A DNA stretch of 5,643 bases. It comes from an uncultured Flavobacterium sp. (GTDB taxonomy: Bacteria; Bacteroidota; Bacteroidia; Flavobacteriales; Flavobacteriaceae). The notes beneath the pieces are model-generated. The model made no database searches, was not told the origin of the DNA, and saw only the letters and a list, made by a program, of their open reading frames with translations. Each line of letters opens with the position of its first letter. Positions within the stretch are counted from its first letter, which is position 1. The position numbers and the translations under genes were made by a program. Below, one piece after another: positions 1-5,643 of the stretch. Where the stretch lies: assembly GCF_946220915.1 (NCBI RefSeq), contig NZ_CAMIHH010000149.1, forward strand, positions 1 to 5,643. Direction: 5' to 3'.

Positions 1-2
1 TC

Positions 3-179
3 AATGCACTGGCTGGGTCATTAAACGTAAATGAAAAGCCCCTGGAACATATATATAAGAGATTTAATAAGCTACAGCCAGTGTTTATTGACTTTATAAA
101 GCAAAGCTTTTTATCAAATGAAATGCAGGAAAAGTATATCGCATCGCTCAATGAAAAGTATGAACAACTATTTTCATAA
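3..179 (+). CDS. 3' end of a possible HipA-family serine/threonine kinase (5' partial)
   Basis: An open frame enters from the left edge and runs for 58 codons to a TAA stop at 177-179; the other two forward frames hit stops within the first 35 bases. The visible tail is helical and charged. Its segment FIKQSFLSNEMQEKYIASL resembles the conserved C-terminal end of Bacteroidota HipA-like kinases, which commonly end with a 'SFLS-(E/D)EM-(K/Q)-x-x-Y' stretch followed by a short amphipathic helix. HipA proteins are toxin kinases of type II toxin-antitoxin systems; in E. coli the target is glutamyl-tRNA synthetase. The kinase active site and any HipB-like antitoxin would lie upstream, outside the window, so neither activity nor pairing can be judged. 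The family call rests on remembered pattern similarity over a short tail and is tentative. That this is the end of a real gene is more secure, because a terminator follows on the same strand. Confidence 0.5.
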   Translation, partial: NALAGSLNVNEKPLEHIYKRFNKLQPVFIDFIKQSFLSNEMQEKYIASLNEKYEQLFS

Positions 180-273
180 AAATCGTGCTGTTACCCCTCG
201 TATTCTCAATCATGCTAAAATTACCGAAAACCTACAAGTTTCAAATAAGTTCTGACTTCGATGAGTCACAAAG

Positions 274-297
274 CCCCGGCTAATGCTGGGGTTTTTT
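274..297 (+). terminator. Rho-independent terminator after the HipA-like gene
   Basis: CCCCGGC (274-280) pairs with GCTGGGG (285-291) over 7 bp with one G-U wobble, around a TAAT loop. Six T residues (292-297) follow directly. This is a textbook intrinsic terminator for rightward transcription, about 95 nt after the stop at 179. Read leftward, the same hairpin lies just beyond the stop of the membrane-protein gene at 310. There it is followed only by CTTTGTG, so it would terminate that convergent transcript less efficiently. Confidence 0.85.
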
Positions 298-309
298 ATT
301 GCCGGTTCG

Positions 310-753
310 CTACAGGTTCTGCTTATTCTTGAGCCACACTCCATAAAACATTAGCAGGGAGCCGAGAAAGAATGTAATCCTAACTACGATCCTTATTAAC
401 CGCTCGTTCTTAACCAGGAAGCGTATGGGGTACCGGCTACTGTTCGCAGCATTATGGGCAGAATGGAATTTTAGCTGGAAGTCAATGATATAATCGGCCC
501 CAATGAGCATTCCATTAATGAGCAGGACAGCCAGGGTCGAAAGTACTATCCCAAAGAATATTTCTTTAAAATCTTCGTCCGGGCGAATGCCTAGAACTTT
601 AACCGTAAGCATTGCCAGTATTGCAACCGCCAGAGTTGCGGGAACGCCCCATGCCAACAGCTTAATGTATTTAAGCTTTGCCGGCCCATCGGGTATCCTC
701 AGCATTACTAAAAGGGTTATAATGGCAAATATTATATAAAATGCAATTTTCAT
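310..753 (-). CDS. Small four-helix membrane protein, function unknown
   Basis: This 147-residue protein is read leftward from ATG (751-753) to TAG (310-312). I do not recognise a family. It is strongly hydrophobic, with four likely transmembrane helices at about residues 2-18, 33-54, 65-90 and 120-141. A polar loop at about 91-119 (QLKFHSAHNAANSSRYPIRF) separates helices 3 and 4. A short acidic patch (PDEDFKE, 58-64) lies between helices 2 and 3. There is no cleavable signal peptide, lipobox or catalytic motif, so an inner-membrane location is the only safe inference. The start lacks a Shine-Dalgarno sequence, which is usual in Bacteroidota, and a -7-like TAAATTTG lies about 35 bases upstream on the same strand. 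It is transcribed alone, divergent from the secreted nuclease-like gene and convergent with the HipA-like gene. Coding is supported by the coherent helix pattern and the promoter and terminator placement, not by homology. Confidence 0.75.
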   Translation of the reverse strand: MKIAFYIIFAIITLLVMLRIPDGPAKLKYIKLLAWGVPATLAVAILAMLTVKVLGIRPDEDFKEIFFGIVLSTLAVLLINGMLIGADYIIDFQLKFHSAHNAANSSRYPIRFLVKNERLIRIVVRITFFLGSLLMFYGVWLKNKQNL

Positions 754-786
754 AGCGTACCGGTTTATAGGGAATTAGGCGGCAGT

Positions 787-794
787 CAAATTTA
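787..794 (-). promoter_or_regulatory. Candidate Bacteroidota -7 element for the membrane-protein gene
   Basis: On the minus strand this octamer reads TAAATTTG, an exact match to the Bacteroidota primary-sigma -7 consensus TAnnTTTG. It would start transcription near 780, giving a leader of about 25-30 nt before the ATG at 753. I see no clear TTG -33 element at the expected distance, so the promoter rests on the -7 match and its position. Confidence 0.5.
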
Positions 795-800
795 ATATTA

Positions 801-816
801 AAGAAACATCTTTCTT
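801..816. promoter_or_regulatory. Inverted repeat between two divergent -7 boxes (possible operator)
   Basis: AAGAAA (801-806) and TTTCTT (811-816) form a perfect 6-bp inverted repeat around CATC. The repeat lies between the leftward -7 box (787-794) and the rightward one (819-826), where the -33 region of both promoters would fall. A dimeric regulator bound here could control both genes. The repeat is short and A/T-rich, so chance is a real alternative. Confidence 0.25.
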
Positions 817-818
817 CG

Positions 819-826
819 TAAGTTTG
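819..826 (+). promoter_or_regulatory. Candidate Bacteroidota -7 element for the secreted EEP gene
   Basis: TAAGTTTG matches the Bacteroidota -7 consensus TAnnTTTG exactly. It predicts a start near 833 and an A/T-rich leader of about 40 nt before the ATG at 873. No convincing -33 TTG is visible upstream, so the evidence is the octamer match and its spacing from the gene. Confidence 0.5.
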
Positions 827-872
827 CCCGATTTAAAATTTTTTAACGCATAGAACACAATTACATTATACA

Positions 873-2537
873 ATGCAAAAAATTAAGCAACTAATTCTCG
901 TGCTTGCCTTTACCGGGCTGGGCATAGGCCTAAGGGCTCAAACCACGATCCTCGACCAGACACTGCTTACACAGCAAAGCTTTGATACGTTTACTGCGGT
1001 AAGCGTTACAGGTGCGCAGGAATGGAGTTTCAGTTCGCAGTATGGCGCCATGTGCAGCGGTTTTTTTAGTGGACAGAGTAATGCTAATGAAGATTGGTTC
1101 ATCAGCCCGGCCATGAACCTGTCGCAAGTAGACAACGTTAAACTTACTTTCAGCCACGCAAGGGGGCCGGAATCAATGATCAACGTTGGTGTGTCACAGG
1201 GCTGGTACAAGGCATTTGCCACGGCCAGTTATACAGGAAATCCGGCAACTACGGCCTGGGTGGAGCTAACAGGCATCAACCAGAATATCACGCAGGGCTG
1301 GCAATATGTGTCTTCGGGCGACCTTATTATACCGGATGCAGCCATGTCGGCACAAACCCGCATAGCCTTTAGATACATGAGCAGTAACAGCCAAAGCGCT
1401 ACATGGGAAATAAAAAATGTAAAAGTAACCGGCCAGCAGGCAGGTACGGCCTCTTTTAAAGTTACCAACTGGAATACCGAATGGCTTGGCTGTACGCAAT
1501 ACGGGCCTGAAGATGAGCAATTACAGCTTAATAATGTTGCCGCTGCCATGCTGGCCATGAATTCTGATGTATATTGCTTACAGGAAGTGTCAAATACGCC
1601 ATCGGGCCCTACGATTGCCGCGCTTGTTTCCATATTGGGAAGCAGCCAGTGGGGAGGTGCCATATCGCCTTCAGATACGGGCCATTGCAACCAAAGGCAG
1701 GGAATCATTTATAAAAAATCGACCGTTCATTTGGTTAGCTCTTCAGAGTTGAGCAACGGTAATTCTGCGCAGGGCAATCCTTATTATTTTAACTGGTCGG
1801 GTGGCCGCTACCCATCAGTATACAATGTCAACTTTATTTCAGGAAGCACTTCGACCCCTGTTTCCCTTGTTAACATTCATGCTAAGGCCGAGGATGACGA
1901 TGCGGCCAGCTATTACCGCAGGAAAGGTGGCTCGGAAGGGCTAAAAGGTATTCTGGACGGCGCTGCTTACAATACCAAAAATGTAATAATAATTGGCGAT
2001 TTTAACGACTACCTTGTTGGTACCAACAGTGATGCATGCAACTGTTCTGCCTCGCCTTATAAAAATTTTATTGACGATGCAGCCAATTACAACGGCATAA
2101 CCAAGGACATTACAGATGTGGTAACCAACTGGGGCATACGCCCGCTTATTGAGAATATCATCATTTCCAACGAATTGAACGATAATTATGTTACGGGCAG
2201 CGCAGCACAGGTGGCCAGCCTGCCGGGTAGCATTCAGGGATATTATTATACTACTTCAAACCACTTGCCGGTAACCGCTGCTTTCCAGTTCCAGACTATG
2301 GGAAGTGAAGAAATTGCAGCAACGGCATGGGCCGTTTATCCCAACCCTGTTAAAAATGAACTGAGGGTAACAATGCCGGATGTTATCAGTGACACTGCAG
2401 CAGCAGTTTACGATCTTACCGGCAGGCAGGTTTTTGCAGGTGAATTGGCCAAAGGCGCTATCAACGTTAGCGCGATTCCGGCAGGGATATACATCCTGCA
2501 GCTTGACGGCAGGAGCCAGAAGTTCATAAAAGAATAA
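873..2537 (+). CDS. Secreted T9SS-sorted endonuclease/exonuclease/phosphatase (EEP) family protein
   Basis: The 554-residue product has four parts. Residues 1-22 form a signal peptide (KIK, hydrophobic core, cleavage near LRA|Q). Residues 25-187 resemble a choice-of-anchor J domain, with the typical DWFISPAMNL, IAFRY and TWEIKNVKVTG stretches. Residues 195-473 form an EEP (DNase I-like) domain: NWNTEW (199-204), metal-ligand motif QE (E238), NIHAKA (H336) and GDFND (D376, N378). Residues 482-554 form a T9SS type A sorting domain with YPNPV (489-493), YDLTGRQV and the end GIYILQLDGRSQKFIKE. The product should therefore cross the outer membrane by T9SS and be released or surface-attached. EEP enzymes hydrolyse phosphodiesters, so a nuclease for extracellular DNA or RNA is the natural guess. 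Two acidic positions usual in the family are changed (E427 in IENIIIS for IDHxxxS; N463 in SNH for SDH), so activity is uncertain. The ATG at 873 is chosen because the signal peptide begins there; it has no Shine-Dalgarno sequence. It is a single-gene unit with its own candidate promoter and strong terminator. Confidence 0.93.
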   Translation: MQKIKQLILVLAFTGLGIGLRAQTTILDQTLLTQQSFDTFTAVSVTGAQEWSFSSQYGAMCSGFFSGQSNANEDWFISPAMNLSQVDNVKLTFSHARGPESMINVGVSQGWYKAFATASYTGNPATTAWVELTGINQNITQGWQYVSSGDLIIPDAAMSAQTRIAFRYMSSNSQSATWEIKNVKVTGQQAGTASFKVTNWNTEWLGCTQYGPEDEQLQLNNVAAAMLAMNSDVYCLQEVSNTPSGPTIAALVSILGSSQWGGAISPSDTGHCNQRQGIIYKKSTVHLVSSSELSNGNSAQGNPYYFNWSGGRYPSVYNVNFISGSTSTPVSLVNIHAKAEDDDAASYYRRKGGSEGLKGILDGAAYNTKNVIIIGDFNDYLVGTNSDACNCSASPYKNFIDDAANYNGITKDITDVVTNWGIRPLIENIIISNELNDNYVTGSAAQVASLPGSIQGYYYTTSNHLPVTAAFQFQTMGSEEIAATAWAVYPNPVKNELRVTMPDVISDTAAAVYDLTGRQVFAGELAKGAINVSAIPAGIYILQLDGRSQKFIKE

Positions 2538-2556
2538 ACCTGACTGCATTATGCAG

Positions 2557-2597
2557 GAAAAGGCAAAATGGCAACAGTCATTTTGCCTTTTCTTTTT
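2557..2597 (+). terminator. Strong rho-independent terminator after the EEP gene
   Basis: GAAAAGGCAAAATG (2557-2570) is perfectly complementary to CATTTTGCCTTTTC (2579-2592), a 14-bp stem. The 8-base interval can pair further (G-U, C-G), leaving an AACA tetraloop. Five T residues (2593-2597) follow. It begins 20 nt after the stop at 2537 and ends about 30 nt before the next gene's ATG. It therefore separates the EEP gene from the amine oxidase gene despite their close spacing and shared strand. Confidence 0.92.
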
Positions 2598-2629
2598 GTA
2601 ACTTAACCGTGTTGAATAAATCCAAGGAA

Positions 2630-3931
2630 ATGGAAAAATCGGACATTATCATCATTGGCGCAGGGGCATCGGGCCTCATGGCTGGTCATGTATTGGCGAA
2701 TGCCGGAAAAAGAATTACCGTTTTAGAAGCTCGCGGCCGTATTGGGGGGCGTATTCATACTCTTGCTGGCAACGGATTTTCGATGCCGGTTGAGCTCGGT
2801 GCAGAATTCGTTCACGGTAATCTTCCCATCACACTCGGTTTACTCGAAAAAGCGGGAATAGGCAGCAGTGATGTTGGTTTTGAAATGTGGCATCATCACG
2901 CCGGAAAATTTGCGCAGAGCGATGAATTTGTGGAAGGCTGGGATGCATTTCTTCATAAGCTTAACCAACTGGGAGAGGACATGCCGATCCTGGATTTTAT
3001 GGAGCAGGAATTTCCGGGGGAACAGTTCAGGATAATGCGGCAGCAAATTTCAGATTACATTTCGGGATATGATACCGCCGATGTGAGCGATGCCGGAGCA
3101 TTTGCACTTCGCCGGGAATGGAACCACGAAGATGAGGATGCCCAGCACAGAGTTGAAGGCGGGTATCGTGCTTTGGTAAATTTCCTGGCTGATACTGTGC
3201 GGCATGCCGGAAACAGCATCCACTTAAATAATGTTTTGCAGGAGGTGGTCTGGAAAAGTGGATGTGTAAGAGCCATTACTACAGGTGGCAAAATTTATGA
3301 AGCTGATAAAATTATCATTGCGCTGCCTTTGGGAGTCTTAAGGCTTATTGCCGGTGAGCAGGGTGGTGTAAAGTTCAGTCCGCCTATCGATCGTGCAGGG
3401 TTGGCTTTCAGGGATATCGGGTTTGGGTCGGTAATAAAAATAGTGATGCAGTTCAATACCATTTTTTGGGAGGATGACGCTCTCGGGGCTAACCTGTCTT
3501 CAATGGGGTTTCTTTTTAGTGATGAAACCGTTCCTACCTATTGGACACAATCGCCTGCACATTCCCCTTTGCTCACTGGCTGGCTTGGAGGCCCTGCTGC
3601 CAAAGCAGTAGAAGGCTCGCCAAAGGATGTGATATTGACGATGGCACTCGGGTCACTAGCTAATATATTCAGCATGAAGGAGGAACAATTACGTTGCAGG
3701 CTTGTGGCCTGGCATGTGGCCGACTGGACAGCCGACCCGTTTACCCTTGGCTCATATGCTTATGACAAAGTAGAAACCCCCCTGGCACGAAAATTTCTGT
3801 CGCAGCCGATGGAGGGAACTATCTTTTTCGCAGGGGAATATTTATATGATGGGCCAGCCATAGGAACTGTAGAGGCGGCATTGACAAGCGGCAGAGACAC
3901 GGCAAATGAATTGCTGGGAACGGAACCCTAA
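2630..3931 (+). CDS. FAD-dependent amine oxidase (flavin monoamine oxidase/LSD1-like superfamily)
   Basis: From ATG 2630 the product has 433 residues; numbers below use this start. It opens with an FAD-binding Rossmann motif, GAGASG (10-15), then the ribose-binding E33 in LEAR and GGR (39-41), as in flavin amine oxidases. ELGAEFVHG (55-63) fits the flavin-contacting loop of the family. GSVIKIVMQF holds K270, equivalent to the lysine that bridges water to flavin N5 in MAO and LSD1. The C-terminus has FAGEY (400-404) and GTVEAALTSG (412-421), the second FAD-binding signature, closest in form to the LSD1/bacterial type. The cysteine that holds FAD covalently in mitochondrial MAO is absent (GSYAY here), so FAD should be non-covalent. 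There is no signal peptide, so it is probably cytoplasmic. The expected reaction is oxidative deamination of an amine by oxygen; the substrate cannot be read from the sequence. A GTG at 2609 would add seven polar residues; ATG 2630 is preferred because the Rossmann strand then starts at the usual distance. Neither start has a well-spaced ribosome-binding site. Confidence 0.93.
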   Translation: MEKSDIIIIGAGASGLMAGHVLANAGKRITVLEARGRIGGRIHTLAGNGFSMPVELGAEFVHGNLPITLGLLEKAGIGSSDVGFEMWHHHAGKFAQSDEFVEGWDAFLHKLNQLGEDMPILDFMEQEFPGEQFRIMRQQISDYISGYDTADVSDAGAFALRREWNHEDEDAQHRVEGGYRALVNFLADTVRHAGNSIHLNNVLQEVVWKSGCVRAITTGGKIYEADKIIIALPLGVLRLIAGEQGGVKFSPPIDRAGLAFRDIGFGSVIKIVMQFNTIFWEDDALGANLSSMGFLFSDETVPTYWTQSPAHSPLLTGWLGGPAAKAVEGSPKDVILTMALGSLANIFSMKEEQLRCRLVAWHVADWTADPFTLGSYAYDKVETPLARKFLSQPMEGTIFFAGEYLYDGPAIGTVEAALTSGRDTANELLGTEP

Positions 3932-3933
3932 AC

Positions 3934-3963
3934 AAAAAAATACCGCACCATGATGATGCGGCA
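3934..3963 (-). terminator. Terminator for the leftward glycosyltransferase gene, between convergent genes
   Basis: On the minus strand TGCCGCA (complement of 3957-3963) pairs with TGCGGTA (complement of 3941-3947) over 7 bp including one G-U wobble. Seven U residues (complement of 3934-3940) follow immediately. It starts about 33 nt after the glycosyltransferase stop at 3997. On the plus strand the wobble becomes an A-C mismatch and no T-tract follows directly, so the hairpin mainly suits the leftward transcript. I find no separate good terminator for the amine oxidase gene in the 65-base gap. Confidence 0.7.
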
Positions 3964-3996
3964 TCTAAAAGCACTACCTTTTTAAAATAAAATTTT

Positions 3997-5490
3997 CTAT
4001 GCCAGGTCGCGTGTAAGCCATCCCCGCCTGTGGGCGGTAGCAATGGCATAGGGCGTGATCCAGAAGAGTGCGAAAGTATAGAGCAGGCTGTAGGAATAAG
4101 CCCATACCGACTCGGCTATGCTATGTTTTTTTGCATAAAATAATACGGGAAAGCTTGAAAATACAAGTATGCTGAATATCGTTGAACTGAGAAACAGTAC
4201 AGGGTGCACGGCAATGAAGAACAGCATGAACAAAAGGAAAGGATAGGTCATCACCAATCGCATCGACTGGTTGAGGAACAGCAACCTTGCGCCAAGCTTG
4301 GATCCTTCCCTGAAATTTTTGAACACAAATTTACCCATCATGATGTTTTCACGTACATTGCTGCGGTCCCATCGGATGAACATTTTGTAGAGGCCGCTGT
4401 ATTTTTCGGGTACGTTGGTCAGCACATGCGCATTTCTCTGGAACAATACATGGAAGCCCTGTTTCAGTATCATGTTGGTCATGGCGCGGTCTTCACCAAT
4501 GTCCGAAGGCTGCCCCATGAACGTCTGGTTGATCCATTCCTCAAGGCAGTTAAATACGGCATCCCTGCGGTAGGCCGACAAAGCGCCCGGCGTACACATT
4601 ACACTACCCAGCATGCTTTCGGCAGAACGAACAAATTCAAAGCTAAGCGCAAAGCTTACATTCAGCATTTTAGGCAAAATGGCGTTGCCGCTATTCAGCA
4701 CTTTCACATTTCCGGCTACCGCGCCGCAATTTTCATTGGTTACAAATGGGCTTACAAGGTTACGCAGCGTATCGGGCTTCACTACAGAGTCGCTGTCTAC
4801 CGTCACAAATACCTCTCCTGTGCCAATGTTAAAACCGCGGTATAGCGCATGGCGCTTACCTCTGTTTTCGGGCTGTTGGAAAATAGTTACCCGGTCGCCC
4901 AGTTTAGTTTTGGCCTTTTGCATCCATTGCCACGTGTCGTCCTTGCTGCCGTCGTCTATGGCAAGCAACTGCATTTTTTCTTCCGGATATTTGCTTGCAG
5001 CGAGGCTCATAAGGGTGTCATATACCAGTTTTCCTTCGTTATATGCGGGTACGATCACGGTAACAGTAGGCAGCAGTTCGTCGGAAACAGACTTGACCGG
5101 TTTATACCGGAAATACAGTACTACATTGTAAAGGAAAAACCCAAGCTTGAAAAGCAGTAGCGCCGAGGCCAGTATTAAGAAGGGAAAGCCCCAAGAGGAA
5201 TTAATCCTTTCGGTATTGAATTGTGCGAAATCGGCCTCAAATTCATACATGAGGTAAGCCGATAACGCCATGGCAATAAATGTAACTGCCAGGACAATAC
5301 GCCCGGTCAATTTCGATGGCTGTTTGGATTTTTCAGTATTTGTTGCTTTAGCAGCGGCAGCAGGAAGGTTCTTTTTAGGAATGTTCACATTGCCGGTTAA
5401 AACAAAGTTGGTAATAGGTCCTCCTCCCATACCGGGATCGGATGTAAAAGCATATGGTTGGCTGGTTGTTGTAATTATCCCGTTTTTCAT
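3997..5490 (-). CDS. Membrane-bound processive-type family 2 glycosyltransferase
   Basis: Read leftward from ATG 5490 to TAG (3997-3999), this gives 497 residues. A polar N-terminal tail (about 1-60, with PGMGGGPI) precedes two transmembrane helices at about 64-82 and 101-126. A cytoplasmic GT-A domain follows: PAYNEG (148-153), nucleotide-binding DDGS (179-182), metal-binding DSD (232-234), GED with the likely catalytic base (332-334) and FIRWDRSNVRE (371-381). The last corresponds to the QxxRW acceptor motif of hyaluronan, chitin and NodC-type synthases, though the Gln position is Met here. Three or four more helices lie at about 400-485. This topology fits enzymes that polymerise a nucleotide-sugar such as UDP-GlcNAc and pass the chain through the membrane, so extracellular or capsular polysaccharide synthesis is likely. 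The sugar cannot be told. There is no accessory gene beside it (no deacetylase, no c-di-GMP domain). ATG 5502 would add four residues. A GTG at 5631 would add 47 residues of non-membrane sequence and run through a palindromic cluster, so I reject it. Confidence 0.9.
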   Translation of the reverse strand: MKNGIITTTSQPYAFTSDPGMGGGPITNFVLTGNVNIPKKNLPAAAAKATNTEKSKQPSKLTGRIVLAVTFIAMALSAYLMYEFEADFAQFNTERINSSWGFPFLILASALLLFKLGFFLYNVVLYFRYKPVKSVSDELLPTVTVIVPAYNEGKLVYDTLMSLAASKYPEEKMQLLAIDDGSKDDTWQWMQKAKTKLGDRVTIFQQPENRGKRHALYRGFNIGTGEVFVTVDSDSVVKPDTLRNLVSPFVTNENCGAVAGNVKVLNSGNAILPKMLNVSFALSFEFVRSAESMLGSVMCTPGALSAYRRDAVFNCLEEWINQTFMGQPSDIGEDRAMTNMILKQGFHVLFQRNAHVLTNVPEKYSGLYKMFIRWDRSNVRENIMMGKFVFKNFREGSKLGARLLFLNQSMRLVMTYPFLLFMLFFIAVHPVLFLSSTIFSILVFSSFPVLFYAKKHSIAESVWAYSYSLLYTFALFWITPYAIATAHRRGWLTRDLA

Positions 5491-5595
5491 AAGGTGCAAC
5501 ATTATATGGTTATTGCTGTATGAAAAGCAACCGCTGTGCCATTGTGCTATTGGATTGTTTTTTAGTGTTTTATGTAGGTAGGATGTTTTGCCGGA

Positions 5596-5633
5596 GTGTG
5601 GAAAATTTCCACAAAATGGAAGAATTTCCACAC
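5596..5633. promoter_or_regulatory. Tandem palindromic TGGAA/TTCCA cluster upstream of the glycosyltransferase
   Basis: Two adjacent palindromes are visible: GTGGAAAATTTCCAC (5598-5612, 7-bp arms, one central base) and TGGAAGAATTTCCA (5617-5630, 5-bp arms). The outer flanks also match: GTGTGGAAA (5596-5604) is the exact reverse complement of TTTCCACAC (5625-5633). AATTTCCACA occurs as a direct repeat at 5604-5613 and 5623-5632, 19 bases apart. The arm at 5597-5605 reads TTTTCCACA on the minus strand and fits the relaxed DnaA-box consensus TTWTNCACA; the two ATTTCCACA copies differ from it at one base. The cluster lies about 110-140 bases upstream of the preferred glycosyltransferase start. 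It looks like a multi-site operator; the binding protein is unknown. Confidence 0.5.
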
Positions 5634-5643
5634 AATTATGATT

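Noticed and set aside
180..273. A possible small gene or RNA between the HipA-like stop and the terminator
   Set aside because: No start codon with a credible frame, no -7 element and no structure other than the downstream terminator was found, so it is best read as a 3' untranslated region.
503..739. A 78-codon plus-strand open frame opposite the membrane-protein gene
   Set aside because: The minus-strand product has a coherent four-helix pattern, a -7 box and a downstream hairpin. The plus-strand frame has none of these.
1229..1708. A 159-codon open frame on the minus strand inside the EEP gene
   Set aside because: The plus-strand frame here encodes recognisable EEP and choice-of-anchor J sequence. 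The antisense product shows no family features and an implausible Cys/Trp-rich composition.
2545..2555. TGCAT-T-ATGCA mini-palindrome just after the EEP stop
   Set aside because: Five-base arms are too short to support a site, and the adjoining long terminator hairpin accounts for the structure here.
2591..2598. TCTTTTTG as a -7 box for the amine oxidase gene
   Set aside because: It differs from TAnnTTTG at the A and coincides with the T-tract of the upstream terminator, which explains the bases. No -33 element is present. The true promoter of this gene is not evident.
4204..4845. A 213-codon open frame on the plus strand, antisense to the glycosyltransferase
   Set aside because: It lies wholly inside a gene with strong GT2 motifs on the other strand. 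Its translation is rich in His, Gln and Arg with no domain, and it has no promoter or start context, so it is a codon-bias shadow.
4613..5131. A 172-codon Ser/Thr/Leu-rich open frame on the plus strand
   Set aside because: It is another shadow of the glycosyltransferase. It overlaps the conserved DDGS and DSD coding regions and has no independent support.
5513..5530. TTGCT/AGCAA 5-bp hairpin in the glycosyltransferase leader
   Set aside because: The stem is short with an 8-base loop and no T-tract or riboswitch-like conserved core. It is easily expected by chance.

Overview
The window looks like an ordinary chromosomal stretch from a Bacteroidota bacterium, most likely of the Flavobacteriaceae/Flavobacterium type. 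The evidence is a secreted protein ending in a type IX secretion (T9SS) type A C-terminal sorting domain, TAnnTTTG-type -7 promoter elements, and start codons without good Shine-Dalgarno sequences. I see no tRNA, rRNA, CRISPR array, insertion sequence or integrase.

Layout from left to right. (1) The 3' end of a rightward gene (to 179) encodes a tail that resembles the C-terminus of HipA-family kinases; a rho-independent terminator follows at 274-297. (2) A leftward orphan gene (310-753) encodes a small four-helix membrane protein of unknown function. (3) A divergent intergenic region (754-872) has a -7-like box on each strand and a small perfect inverted repeat between them. (4) A rightward gene (873-2537) encodes a secreted 554-residue protein: signal peptide, choice-of-anchor J-like domain, endonuclease/exonuclease/phosphatase (EEP) domain, T9SS sorting tail. 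A long perfect terminator hairpin follows. (5) A rightward gene (2630-3931, or from GTG at 2609) encodes an FAD-dependent amine oxidase of the MAO/LSD1 superfamily. (6) Convergent with it, a leftward gene (3997-5490) encodes a membrane-anchored, probably processive family 2 glycosyltransferase related to hyaluronan/chitin synthase-type enzymes. A hairpin plus U-tract that suits the leftward transcript lies between these two genes. (7) The upstream region of the glycosyltransferase (5491-5643) carries a striking tandem palindrome of TGGAA/TTCCA half-sites, one arm of which fits the relaxed DnaA-box consensus.

The genes do not form an obvious pathway. Terminators separate them, so they are probably independent transcription units. 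I find no convincing new multi-gene system. The points most worth a second look are the palindromic cluster upstream of the glycosyltransferase, two acidic-residue substitutions in the active-site motifs of the EEP domain, and the symmetric divergent promoter region.
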